Positions 42,851 through 51,534 of a DNA stretch of 64,000 nt are shown in pieces; the stretch's first letter is position 1, and the number at the start of each line of letters is the position of its first letter. Origin of the DNA: Phycisphaerales bacterium (GTDB lineage Bacteria; Planctomycetota; Phycisphaerae; Phycisphaerales; UBA1924). The stretch lies in contig JADLGW010000002.1 of NCBI GenBank assembly GCA_020849105.1, forward strand, positions 31,259-95,258. Reading direction: 5' to 3'. The notes beneath the pieces are model-generated. The model worked only from the letters and a program-made list of their open reading frames with translations, was not told the origin of the DNA and made no database searches. Position numbers and translations under genes: made by a program.

Positions 42851-44572
42851 ATGGCGCGATCGCGGAAGAAACTCGGGGACATCCTGGTGGGCTGGGGGGT
42901 GCTGACCCCTGAGCAGACCGAGCAGGCCGTGAGGGTCGCCAAGGGCGGCGGCAAGCGGCTGGGTGACACCATCGTCGAACTGGGCTTCGCGAAGGAGGAC
43001 CAGGTTGCCAAGGCCCTGGCCAACCAGTTCGGGATGGAGTTCGTGGACCTGGGGGCCGGGGGCGTCTCCAAGACGATCGACGTGAAACTGATCCCCGAGG
43101 AACTGGTCAAGAAGCACCTGATCCTGCCGCTGGCGCGGAACAACGGGAAACTCAGCCTGATCATCCACGACCCCATGGACCTGGAACTGCTCGACATGCT
43201 CCGGTTCCGGCTGAACGTGGAGATCGAGCCGAAGCTGGCGGCGCGGTCGCAGATCAAGAAGTTCATCGAGGCCGGCGGCGGCGGCGCGTCGATGCCCAAG
43301 ATGGTGGGTGCGGGGGAGTCGCTGATCACCGAGTCGATCGACCGATCGGTCGACCGATCGGTGGACCGCTCGATGGACAAGTCCATCGACGTGACGAGCG
43401 AGGATGCCCCGATCGTGCGGCTGTGCAACCGCATCATCGTCGAGGCGGTGAACATGCGGGCGTCGGACATCCATGTGGAGCCGATGGCCGACCGGGTGCG
43501 CCTGCGCTACCGCATCGACGGCGTGTGCATCGAGCGCGACAACCTGCCCAAGCGCATGCAGCCGGCGGTGCTGTCCCGCGTGAAACTGATGTCGGGGATG
43601 AACATCGCGGAGCGCCGCGTCCCGCAGGACGGGCGCATCAAGATGCCCGTGAACGACGCCGACATCGACTTCCGCGTGTCGGCCTGCCCCGCGTACCACG
43701 GCGAGTCGGTGGTGCTGCGCATCCTGCGCCCGGACTCGGTGAAGATCGGCCTGGAGAACCTGGGGTTCGAGCCCGACAACCTGGCGATCTTCAACAAGAT
43801 CATCCGGCGTCCCAACGGCATCTTCCTGGTGACGGGCCCGACCGGGTCCGGCAAGACGACCACGCTGTACTCGGCGCTCGACGTCCTCAACCGCCCGGAC
43901 AAGAAGATCATCACGGCCGAGGACCCCGTCGAGTACAACTTCGCCGGCATCAACCAGTGCCAGGTGAACGAGAAGATCGGGCTCACGTTCCCGGCGATCC
44001 TCCGCTCCATGCTGCGGCAGGCGCCGAACGTGATCCTGGTCGGTGAGATCCGCGACAAGGAGGTGGCCGAGATCGCGATCCAGGCGGCGCTGACCGGGCA
44101 CCTGGTGTTCTCCACCCTCCACACCAACGACGCCCCGTCGGCCATCACCCGCCTCGTGGATATCGGCGTGAAGCCGTTCCTCGTCGCGTCCTCGATCCAG
44201 GCGATCATGGCCCAGCGCCTGATCCGCATCCTGTGCAAGGAGTGCAAGGCCCTGGACCCGTCGCCGGATCACAAGTACCTGGCGCTCTGCGGCATCTCGG
44301 CGCAGGAGGCGGCGGGCAAGGTGTACCGGGCCGTCGGGTGCGCCGCGTGCAACAGCACGGGCTACCGCGGGCGCAAGGCCGTGTTCGAGATGATGGCGAT
44401 GAACTCCGAGATCCGCGAACTGGCGTTCAAGCAGGCGCCGATCTCCAAGATCCGCAAGGCCGCCCTGAACGCGGGGATGCGCCCGCTTGTGGCCGACGGG
44501 AAGATCAAGGTTCTCAAGGGCCTCACGACCCCAGTGGAAGTGTCCATGGCGACGCAGGTGGACAACGATTGA
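42851..44572 (+). CDS. pilB: Type IV pilus/type II secretion assembly ATPase PilB/GspE
   Basis: 573 residues. N-terminal GspII_E_N/MshEN-type domain (about 5-150, LGDILVGWGVLTPEQTEQAV), then the motor domain: Walker A GPTGSGKTTT (about 330), Asp box EDPVEY, Walker B ILVGEIRDKE, His box TGHLVFSTLHTNDA, and a tetra-Cys zinc site (CKEC...CAAC, about 462-497). At 162-180 the linker has four SxDR/K repeats coded by a 12-base tandem repeat. It powers filament extension. AGGAGT precedes ATG 42851. It is the only extension ATPase in the window and could serve both pseudopilin operons. Confidence 0.95.
   Translation: MARSRKKLGDILVGWGVLTPEQTEQAVRVAKGGGKRLGDTIVELGFAKEDQVAKALANQFGMEFVDLGAGGVSKTIDVKLIPEELVKKHLILPLARNNGKLSLIIHDPMDLELLDMLRFRLNVEIEPKLAARSQIKKFIEAGGGGASMPKMVGAGESLITESIDRSVDRSVDRSMDKSIDVTSEDAPIVRLCNRIIVEAVNMRASDIHVEPMADRVRLRYRIDGVCIERDNLPKRMQPAVLSRVKLMSGMNIAERRVPQDGRIKMPVNDADIDFRVSACPAYHGESVVLRILRPDSVKIGLENLGFEPDNLAIFNKIIRRPNGIFLVTGPTGSGKTTTLYSALDVLNRPDKKIITAEDPVEYNFAGINQCQVNEKIGLTFPAILRSMLRQAPNVILVGEIRDKEVAEIAIQAALTGHLVFSTLHTNDAPSAITRLVDIGVKPFLVASSIQAIMAQRLIRILCKECKALDPSPDHKYLALCGISAQEAAGKVYRAVGCAACNSTGYRGRKAVFEMMAMNSEIRELAFKQAPISKIRKAALNAGMRPLVADGKIKVLKGLTTPVEVSMATQVDND
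43334..43390 (+). repeat. 12-base tandem repeat inside pilB
   Basis: Four and a half degenerate copies of TCGGTCGACCGA, coding S-I/V/M-D-R/K units between the N-terminal and motor domains. Confidence 0.75.
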
Positions 44573-44656
44573 TGACGCACCGGAGCCGGGGCGTCCCGCC
44601 CCGCCCAACCCCGGAGGGACAGAGCCCCTTCCGGAGCACCAGAACAGGAACCGTCC

Positions 44657-45778
44657 ATGTCCTCCATGCAGATCGACCGGCTTCTGGACACCGTGGTCAA
44701 ACTCGGGGCGAGCGACCTCCACATCACCGTGGGCCGCCCGCCGACGCTGCGCCTGCACGGCCACCTGCGCAACCTCCAGACCAAGGTGCTGGACTCCGAC
44801 GACATGGTGGGCCTGATGAAGGCGGTCACGCCCGAGCGGAACCAGCAGGAACTTCAGGAGGAGGGCGGCACGGACTTCGGCTTCGCCTACGGCGACGCGG
44901 CCCGCTTCCGCGTGTCGGTCTTCCGCCAGCGCGGCGACATCGCGATGGTGCTGCGGCAGATCCCCAACAAACTGCTCACCTTCGAGCAGATCGGCCTGCC
45001 GGAGATCTGCAAGGACCTGATCCGGCGGCCCCGCGGCCTGTTCCTGGTGACCGGGCCCACCGGCTCCGGGAAGACCACGTCGCTGGCGACGATGATCGAC
45101 CATGTGAACATGAACCTGGACCGGCACATCGTCACGATGGAAGACCCGATCGAGTACTACCACTACCACAAGAAGTCGATCGTCAACCAGCGCGAGGTGG
45201 GCAACGACGTGCCGTCCTTCGCGGAGGCCCTGCGCCGCGTGCTGCGGTCCGACCCCGACGTGATCCTGGTCGGTGAGATGCGCGACCTGGAAACGATCGA
45301 GTCGGCCATCCGCGCCGCCGAGACGGGGCACCTCGTGTTCGCCACGCTGCACACCACCGGCGCCGCCAAGACCATCGACCGGATCGTCGATGCGTTCCCC
45401 GTCACGCAGCAGAACCAGGTGCGCGTGCAGCTCTCCACCTCGCTCATCTGCGTGCTGTCGCAGGCGCTGCTGTCGCGGGTGGACGTGCAGGGCATGGTGG
45501 CCGCCTACGAGTTCCTGGTCGTCACCCCCGCCATCGCCAACCTGATCCGCGAGAACAAGACCTTCCGCATCGATTCGATGATCCAGACCGGCAAGAAGTT
45601 CGGCATGCAACTGCTGGACGACCACCTCTGGACGCTCTACTCCCGCGGCATGATCTCCGCCGAGGAGATGATCGACAAGTCCAAGAACCCGGCGGAACTC
45701 ACGAACAAGGTCCACCGCATCGGACGGACCGTGGGCCGCCTGGAGTGGGACACGGAAGAGGAAGAGGACAAGGCGTAG
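44657..45778 (+). CDS. pilT: Retraction ATPase PilT
   Basis: 373 residues. PilT family: N-terminal PAS-like domain (LGASDLHITVGRPPTLRLHG), Walker A GPTGSGKTTS (about 133), Asp box MEDPIEY, Walker B VILVGEMRD, His box GHLVFATLHTTGAA. The AIRAAETGHLV motif is PilT-like. The end is acidic (DTEEEEDKA). It lies 84 bases after pilB and suggests true twitching-type pilus retraction, which a pure type II system would not need. Confidence 0.95.
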   Translation: MSSMQIDRLLDTVVKLGASDLHITVGRPPTLRLHGHLRNLQTKVLDSDDMVGLMKAVTPERNQQELQEEGGTDFGFAYGDAARFRVSVFRQRGDIAMVLRQIPNKLLTFEQIGLPEICKDLIRRPRGLFLVTGPTGSGKTTSLATMIDHVNMNLDRHIVTMEDPIEYYHYHKKSIVNQREVGNDVPSFAEALRRVLRSDPDVILVGEMRDLETIESAIRAAETGHLVFATLHTTGAAKTIDRIVDAFPVTQQNQVRVQLSTSLICVLSQALLSRVDVQGMVAAYEFLVVTPAIANLIRENKTFRIDSMIQTGKKFGMQLLDDHLWTLYSRGMISAEEMIDKSKNPAELTNKVHRIGRTVGRLEWDTEEEEDKA

Positions 45779-45805
45779 GAACGGGCGGGCGGCGGTGTTC
45801 TCCTC

Positions 45806-45811
45806 TACCAT
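45806..45811 (+). promoter_or_regulatory. -10-like box for leaderless cysS
   Basis: TACCAT, six bases (CGCCCC) before GTG 45818. Confidence 0.5.
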
Positions 45812-45817
45812 CGCCCC

Positions 45818-47479
45818 GTGCCGCTGCGCCTGTACAACACCCTGACCCGGCGCCTGGAGCCGTTTGTCCCCGCGGACCCGTCGCGGGTGACGTTTTATAC
45901 CTGCGGGCCGACGGTCTACGACGATGCGCACATCGGCAACTTCCGGTCCTTCCTGGCCGCCGACGTGCTGCGGAGGTGGATCGAGTCGCCCCTGTGCGAA
46001 CTGGCGACGGACGCAGCCGACCCGGACAACCCGGCCAAGGTCCACAAGGGGCCGCGGCAGGTCGTCCATGTGATGAACATCACGGACGTCGGGCACATGA
46101 CCGACGACGCGGCGGGCGGGGAGTCGGGCGAGGACCGCATGGCCGTCGCCGGGCGGCGCCTGGCGGAGGCCAAGAAGGCCGGGACGCTGCCGCCGGGCGT
46201 GGACGTGAACCCGTCCGACCCGTACCAGATCGCGCGGTTCTACGAGGCCCGCTTCCGCGAGGACGCCGTGAAACTCGGGCTGAAGGTGGCGATGGACGCC
46301 GCGGGCGACCCCACGCTGATGCCCCGCGCCACCGAGAGCGTGCCGGGCATGATCGCGGTGATCGGGCGGCTGGCCGAGCGCGGGTTCGCGTATGTCGCGG
46401 GCCCGATCGGCGGGCGCGCGGTCTACTTCGACGTGCAGAAGTTCAAGGCGTACGGGTCGCTCAGCGGCAACACGCTGGAGCGGCTCCGCAGCGGCGCCGG
46501 CGGGCGCGTGAGCGGCGTGAACCAGTCGCAGAAGCGCCACCCCGCCGACTTCCTGCTGTGGAAGGAGGACCCGCGGCATGTGATGAAGTGGCCGAGCCCG
46601 TGGGGCGAGGGCTACCCCGGCTGGCACATCGAGTGCACCGCGATGGCGGCGTCGCGGCTGTGTAGGTCGGCTCTCCGAGCCGACAACGGGCAGAGTCGGC
46701 TCGGAGAGCCGACCTACACCGAACCCCTGATCGACCTGCACTCGGGCGGCGAGGACAACATCTTCCCGCACCACGAGTGCGAGATCGCCCAGTCGTGCTG
46801 CGCGTTCAACGCGGACCCCGCGAGCGTAACGCCGCAGCGCGGCATGTACGCCCGCATGTGGTTCCACCCCCGCTTCCTGCTCGTCGAGGGCGACAAGATG
46901 AGCAAGAGCAAGGGGAACTTCTACACGCCGCGCGACCTCTTTGAAAAGGGCATCGAGCCCGCGGCCATCCGGCTGGAACTGATCCGCACGCACTACCGGA
47001 GCAACGCGAACTTCACGTTCCAGGGGCTGGCGGATTCGCAGCGGATGGTCGAGCGGTGGCGGCGCGTGCAGGCGGAGCCGTCCGGCATGGGCGACGCCGC
47101 CGCCGAGTCGCGCGTGCTGCGCGACTTTGCCGCGGCGATGTCGGACGACCTCAACGTCTCCGCGGCGATCGCCGCCGTGAACTCGTGGGCGTCAGGGGTG
47201 ACGACACCCGGCGCGGCCGAGCAGCGGGCCATTCAGCAGTTCGACGCGATACTCGGCGTGCTGGGGCTGGAACGACCGAGGAGCGCGGAAACCGCGATCG
47301 GCGTCTTCGGCCCCGGCGTGCCGCGGGACGCGGCTGTGGAGACGAAACTCATCGCCCGGCGCGACGCGCGGGCGGCGAAGGACTTCAAGAAGTCCGACGC
47401 CATCCGCGATGAACTCGCGGCGATGGGCTACGCGATCAAGGACCTGCCCGGCGGCAAGGTGGAGGTCCGGCGTGCGTAA
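45818..47479 (+). CDS. cysS: Cysteinyl-tRNA synthetase with in-frame palindromic insertion
   Basis: 553 residues, longer than usual CysS (about 460-500). HIGH-type motif (YDDAHIGNFRSF), zinc Cys in YTCGPTVYD, WHIECTAMA, HSGGEDNIFPHHECEIAQS, and KMSKS (about 357). Between MAASRL and IDLHSGGEDN the short loop of homologues is replaced by about 20 residues (281-300) encoded by a 58-base perfect palindrome. A second expanded stretch near 60-125 (DAADPDNPAKVHKGPR and the Asp/Gly-rich loop after VMNITDVGHMTDD) also lengthens the protein. It charges tRNA-Cys. Confidence 0.95.
   Translation: MPLRLYNTLTRRLEPFVPADPSRVTFYTCGPTVYDDAHIGNFRSFLAADVLRRWIESPLCELATDAADPDNPAKVHKGPRQVVHVMNITDVGHMTDDAAGGESGEDRMAVAGRRLAEAKKAGTLPPGVDVNPSDPYQIARFYEARFREDAVKLGLKVAMDAAGDPTLMPRATESVPGMIAVIGRLAERGFAYVAGPIGGRAVYFDVQKFKAYGSLSGNTLERLRSGAGGRVSGVNQSQKRHPADFLLWKEDPRHVMKWPSPWGEGYPGWHIECTAMAASRLCRSALRADNGQSRLGEPTYTEPLIDLHSGGEDNIFPHHECEIAQSCCAFNADPASVTPQRGMYARMWFHPRFLLVEGDKMSKSKGNFYTPRDLFEKGIEPAAIRLELIRTHYRSNANFTFQGLADSQRMVERWRRVQAEPSGMGDAAAESRVLRDFAAAMSDDLNVSAAIAAVNSWASGVTTPGAAEQRAIQQFDAILGVLGLERPRSAETAIGVFGPGVPRDAAVETKLIARRDARAAKDFKKSDAIRDELAAMGYAIKDLPGGKVEVRRA
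46661..46718. repeat. Perfect 24-base inverted repeat inside cysS
   Basis: The arms 46661-46684 and 46695-46718 are exact complements around a 10-base loop. Each arm is itself a hairpin (GTCGGCTC-TCC-GAGCCGAC). Translated in frame. Confidence 0.88.
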
Positions 47480-47480
47480 C

Positions 47481-47552
47481 AGAGCCCCAAGCGCCAGCGC
47501 GGGGTGTTGGTCGGACGAACGGCGTGCACCCGTCGCTTGCGCTCCGGGCTCT
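47481..47552. repeat. 72-base imperfect palindrome between cysS and lptF-like gene
   Basis: AGAGCCCCAAGCGCCAGCG (47481-47499) pairs with CGCTTGCGCTCCGGGCTCT (47534-47552), with two or three mismatches. It fills the gap; the next gene's ATG is six bases on. Confidence 0.7.
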
Positions 47553-47557
47553 GCCGC

Positions 47558-49219
47558 ATGATGCGCTTCCCCTGGACCATCTGGCGCTACACCTCCGCCG
47601 AACTGTGGCGGCTGGTCCTGCTTACCTCCGCCGTCGTCGTCGTTGTCATTGCCTTCGCCGCGACCATCAAGCCCCTGGCCGACGGCAAACTCGGCGCGGC
47701 CGAGGCCCTGCGGCTCATGTTCATCGCCATCGTCCCGATGAGCCAGTACGCGCTGCCCTTCGCGGCCGGGTTCGGGGCCACGCTCGCGTACCACCGCCTG
47801 GCCGCGGACAACGAACTGGCGGCCGCCCGGGCCAGCGGGCTCAGCCACCTGATGCTGCTCGCACCGGCCGCGACCGCCGGACTGGCGCTGGCGCTGGTGA
47901 TGTCGCTCCTCTCGGGGCAGTTGGCCCCCCGCTTCCTGCGGTCGATGGAGGAACTGGTGACGCAGGACGCCGCCCGCATGATCGTGGGGACGATCGAGCG
48001 CGGCGAGGCCCTGGTCTTCAACAACTGGCAGATCTACGCCGACCGGGTGGATCGGCTGGGCCCCGATCCCGAGGGCGGAGCGTCGGAGCGCCTCCTGCTC
48101 ACGCGGGTCGCGGCCGTGGAGGCGGGCGACAGCGGGCGCGTGAAGACCGAGGTCACGGCCCGCCAGGCCATGGCGTGGCTGGACCATGTGGACGCGGACG
48201 ACCCGCTGAAGCCGAACCTGCTCCGTATCTCGATGCGCCTGCAGGAGAGTTGGGTCCTGACGGACCAGGGCTTCATGTATTACGACAAGGTGGACGAGAC
48301 GTTCACCGCCCCGGGCGGGCTGCGGGACGACGTGAAGTTCCTCACCGACGACGAACTCCGCGCGCTGCCCCGTGACCCGGACCGGCTGAACGTGATCTCC
48401 TCTCGGCGCCGCAACCTGGCCTACCACCTGGCCCGGGCCGAGACGCTCTCGTCGCTGCGCTCCGAACTGGCGGCCCAGAAGCGCGTCCGGCTGGAGGACA
48501 GCGCCGGGCGGGCGTTCATCATCCGCGCGGCCGGGCTGCGCCAGGACGGCGACGACTGGGTGCTCACCCCAACCGGCGGCCCGCAGGTGGAGGTCGAGAT
48601 GCGCCCCGTGAGGGAGGGCGACGGCCCGATCACGACCATGCGGGCCGGGGATGCACGGCTCCAGGCCGACCTGGGGCGCGACATCAACAGCCGGGACCTG
48701 ACGCTGCGCCTGTCGCTGTCGGACCTGGCTGTGAGCGGGAGTGACGGCGGGCCGGCGACGCAGGCCAGGGCCCGCGAGTTCTCGGGCCTCAGGCCGTACA
48801 TGGACCCGCTGCCGGCGCTGCTTGACCAGTCGTCGGCGGCGCTCCTCGGCACGGCCCGGGCGCGGCTCGGCGGCGGCCTGCCGGGGGATATCGAGGGCGC
48901 GTACCGCGACCTGTCCGGCCGGCTCCTGCGCCTCCATCGCGAAATCCTGGCCCGGCGCAACGAACGCTGGGCCATGTCCGCCTCGGTGCTGGTCATGGTC
49001 CTGACGGGAGCGGTGACGGCGATCCGGCTCCGGGGCAGCCTCCCCCTGACCGTGTACCTGTGGAGTTTTTTCCCCGCTCTGCTGGCCGTGATCAGCGTGA
49101 ACGCCGGACAGGAGGCGGTGCGGTCGGTCGGCGCCGTCGGCCTGGTGATGCTCTGGGGCGGGATCGCGGCGCTGGCGGTCTACGCGGGTGTGGCGTACCT
49201 TGGCGTCCGCAGGCACTGA
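47558..49219 (+). CDS. LptF/LptG family permease (YjgP/YjgQ)
   Basis: About 553 residues from ATG 47558 (or 47561). Helices at the N-terminus (LLTSAVVVVVIAFAATI; LMFIAIVPMSQYALPFAAGFG; HLMLLAPAATAGLALALVMS) and C-terminus (SASVLVMVLTGAVTAIRL; FFPALLAVISVNAG; VGLVMLWGGIAALAVYAGV) flank a large periplasmic beta-jellyroll-type region. LptF/G carry lipopolysaccharide to the Lpt bridge. It is longer than the usual 360-400 residues because of an expanded periplasmic region. The partner is at 51535. Confidence 0.85.
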   Translation: MMRFPWTIWRYTSAELWRLVLLTSAVVVVVIAFAATIKPLADGKLGAAEALRLMFIAIVPMSQYALPFAAGFGATLAYHRLAADNELAAARASGLSHLMLLAPAATAGLALALVMSLLSGQLAPRFLRSMEELVTQDAARMIVGTIERGEALVFNNWQIYADRVDRLGPDPEGGASERLLLTRVAAVEAGDSGRVKTEVTARQAMAWLDHVDADDPLKPNLLRISMRLQESWVLTDQGFMYYDKVDETFTAPGGLRDDVKFLTDDELRALPRDPDRLNVISSRRRNLAYHLARAETLSSLRSELAAQKRVRLEDSAGRAFIIRAAGLRQDGDDWVLTPTGGPQVEVEMRPVREGDGPITTMRAGDARLQADLGRDINSRDLTLRLSLSDLAVSGSDGGPATQARAREFSGLRPYMDPLPALLDQSSAALLGTARARLGGGLPGDIEGAYRDLSGRLLRLHREILARRNERWAMSASVLVMVLTGAVTAIRLRGSLPLTVYLWSFFPALLAVISVNAGQEAVRSVGAVGLVMLWGGIAALAVYAGVAYLGVRRH

Positions 49220-49257
49220 TCCCTCCGCTCTCTTGGGGCGTCTGGCCCGCCCGCGTG

Positions 49258-50895
49258 ATGGAAACACAGCCCGAAAACTGCACGCACCGATTCGCACCCT
49301 GGACGGCAAGGGGGGGGGCGTGGTGGCCGACGCTCCTCCTCGTGGTGGCCGTGTCGCTGTTCCGCGTGGCGTACCTGGCGTGGTGGTGCCCGTACACGCT
49401 GCTCGAAGATGAAGCCCATTACTGGGAGTGGTCGCGCCGCCTCGACTGGTCGTACTACTCGAAGGGGCCGGGCGTCGCCTGGACTATTGCCGCGTCCCGG
49501 ACGCTCTTCGGCGACACGGAGTTCGGTGTGCGATTCCCGGCGGTCGTGCTCGCGGCGATCGCGGCGGTCGGGGCGGCCGGGCTGGCCCGGCGGGCCACGG
49601 GTGAGCCCCGTGCGGGCTTCTTCGCCGCCCTGCTCATGCTCCTGATCCCCGCGTTCCAGTTCGGCGGGATCCTGATGACCATCGACATGCCCTACATCGC
49701 GATGTGGTCGCTGGCGGCGTGGGCGGCGTGGGCGGCGCTGACGGAGAAGGGGCGCTGGGCGTGGCCTCTGGCGGCGGCCGCACTGGGCGCCGGTTTCCTC
49801 TACAAGTACACGGCGCTGTTCCTGCTCCCGGGACTGGCTGCGTTCGCCCTGATCGCCCGCGGGCGGCTCGCGCTCGCGCCCCGCTGGCGCTGGTGGGCCG
49901 CCGCCGGCGTGATCGTGCTGCTTGCATCCATGCTCCCGGTTGTGATCTGGAACGCCCGGCACGGGTGGCCCACGATGCACCACCTCCTGGGGCACTTGGG
50001 GATCTCCGGCGGCGACCTGCCCCCGCCGAAGCCGGGCGACACGCCGCCCACCAAGGAGCCCTTCGCCCCGAGCCGGGGCCTCGAGTTTCTGGGGACGCAG
50101 GCGGCCCTCATCGGCCCCGCGTTCATCCTGATGATCCTGGGGTCGCGCTGGATCCTGCGGCCGGACACCGCGGCCGGGCTCGGCGGGCGGTACCTGCTGT
50201 GCCTGGCGGCCCCGATCCTGCTGTTCTACACGCTGCTGACGCTGCAGACGGACGTCGAGGGGAACTGGGCCCTGGGCGGGTACCTGTCGCTCACGTCGCT
50301 GGCGGGGTGGGCGGTCCTGTGCGGCATGGACCACGGCGGAGCCGGGATGCGCAGGCTCTGGATCGCGACGCTCGGCGTCGGCCTCTTTGTCGGGCTCGCG
50401 CCGCTGCGCCTGGACTGGCTGGCCGCCTCGGGCCCCATGCGGTGGGTGGACCGCCAACTGATCGCGATGAAGTGGATGCACCCGGGTCGCACGCTGGTCC
50501 CGGTCGGACGCCTGATGGGTGCGCGGGCGATGGCGATGGACGTGCAGGAACAGGCCGACCGCCTCCGGGCCCAGACCGGGCTCGAGCCGATGGTCATCGC
50601 GGAACACTACGGCCGCGCCAGCCTTCTGGCGTTCTACCTGCCCGGGCGGCCCACCGTGTACTGCTCCAGCAGCCTCGACGCGGAGGGCAGGCCGACGCAG
50701 TACGACTTCTGGAAGGACACGGACCTGCGCGATACGGAGCGGTTCCGCGGACGCCCGGCCGTGCTGATCGGCGCCGACCTGGAACGCTGGCAGGCCGGCT
50801 TCGATCGCGTCGTGCCGCTGGGACGGCTCGAACACGAGCCGAAGGAGCACCGCGACACGTTCCTGGGCTACGGATACAAGGGGTTCCCGGGATGA
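49258..50895 (+). CDS. ArnT/PMT-type lipid-linked glycosyltransferase
   Basis: 545 residues with about 11 helices. The first periplasmic loop has LLEDEAHYWEWSRRLDWSYYSKGP, matching the DE(A/P)YYW acidic motif of GT39/GT83 glycosyltransferases such as ArnT. The C-terminal 130 residues are soluble. Such enzymes move a sugar from a polyprenyl carrier to lipid A or protein. Lying between two Lpt permeases and next to a PAP2 phosphatase, it probably modifies lipopolysaccharide. The start may be ATG 49258 or GTG 49255. Confidence 0.85.
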   Translation: METQPENCTHRFAPWTARGGAWWPTLLLVVAVSLFRVAYLAWWCPYTLLEDEAHYWEWSRRLDWSYYSKGPGVAWTIAASRTLFGDTEFGVRFPAVVLAAIAAVGAAGLARRATGEPRAGFFAALLMLLIPAFQFGGILMTIDMPYIAMWSLAAWAAWAALTEKGRWAWPLAAAALGAGFLYKYTALFLLPGLAAFALIARGRLALAPRWRWWAAAGVIVLLASMLPVVIWNARHGWPTMHHLLGHLGISGGDLPPPKPGDTPPTKEPFAPSRGLEFLGTQAALIGPAFILMILGSRWILRPDTAAGLGGRYLLCLAAPILLFYTLLTLQTDVEGNWALGGYLSLTSLAGWAVLCGMDHGGAGMRRLWIATLGVGLFVGLAPLRLDWLAASGPMRWVDRQLIAMKWMHPGRTLVPVGRLMGARAMAMDVQEQADRLRAQTGLEPMVIAEHYGRASLLAFYLPGRPTVYCSSSLDAEGRPTQYDFWKDTDLRDTERFRGRPAVLIGADLERWQAGFDRVVPLGRLEHEPKEHRDTFLGYGYKGFPG

Positions 50896-51521
50896 CCACA
50901 TGGCTATACCCGGCGGAGCGGCGGTACCTGTGGTCGCGCCGGCGGCGGGCGATCATCGCGGTTCTCCTGGTCTACATCGTGATGGCGCTGCTGGACCACG
51001 CCGCGTACCGCTGGTGGCACGCCGAGGGCCCGGGGCTGGAGAAACTCGAGGGGCGCGACTGGTACCGCCTGCTCCGCGTGCTGGGAACGATGTGGACCTG
51101 GGTGCTCGTCGCATCGGCGATGGCCCTGGCCGGCCACACCGGCCGGGCCGTCCGGCTTCTGGCCGCGTCGGGCCTCGCGGGCATCATCGCCGAACTCCTG
51201 AAGTTTCCGGTCGGACGCCTCCGCCCCAGCCAGTCGGACGGGGCGTACGAGTACCTGGGATGGACGGAGCGGTTTGCGCACCAGGCCCACGGCGGACCGA
51301 GCAGCCACGCGGCGGTCGCCTTCGGCGCGCTGACCTTCCTGGGGTTCCTCTGGCCGCGGACGATGCCGCTCATGCTGCTCGCGGCGGCCGCGTGCGCCGC
51401 AACCCGGGTGGTGGCCGGGGCCCATTTCCTGACCGATGTGTACGCGGGCGGGCTGTGCGGCCTGGTGTGCGCCGGGGTGCTGCGCCCGCGCACCGCCGAC
51501 CGGGGCGTGCTGCTCCCGTAA
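50892..51521 (+). CDS. PAP2 family lipid phosphatase
   Basis: 209 residues, five helices. Acid phosphatase signature in three parts: KFPVGRLRP, GGPSSHAA and TRVVAGAHFLTDVYAG (catalytic His). It could recycle polyprenyl diphosphate or dephosphorylate lipid A. ATG 50892 overlaps the glycosyltransferase stop (ATGA). Confidence 0.88.
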   Translation: MTTWLYPAERRYLWSRRRRAIIAVLLVYIVMALLDHAAYRWWHAEGPGLEKLEGRDWYRLLRVLGTMWTWVLVASAMALAGHTGRAVRLLAASGLAGIIAELLKFPVGRLRPSQSDGAYEYLGWTERFAHQAHGGPSSHAAVAFGALTFLGFLWPRTMPLMLLAAAACAATRVVAGAHFLTDVYAGGLCGLVCAGVLRPRTADRGVLLP

Positions 51522-51534
51522 ACTCCGCAACCCG

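Noticed and set aside
42674..46993. A 1439-codon open frame on the minus strand
   Set aside because: It is antisense to pilB, pilT and cysS, which have complete family motifs on the plus strand.
51519..51524. TAAACT as a leaderless box for the LptG-like gene
   Set aside because: It lies ten bases before the ATG, outside the 5-7 base range of the others, and overlaps the PAP2 stop.
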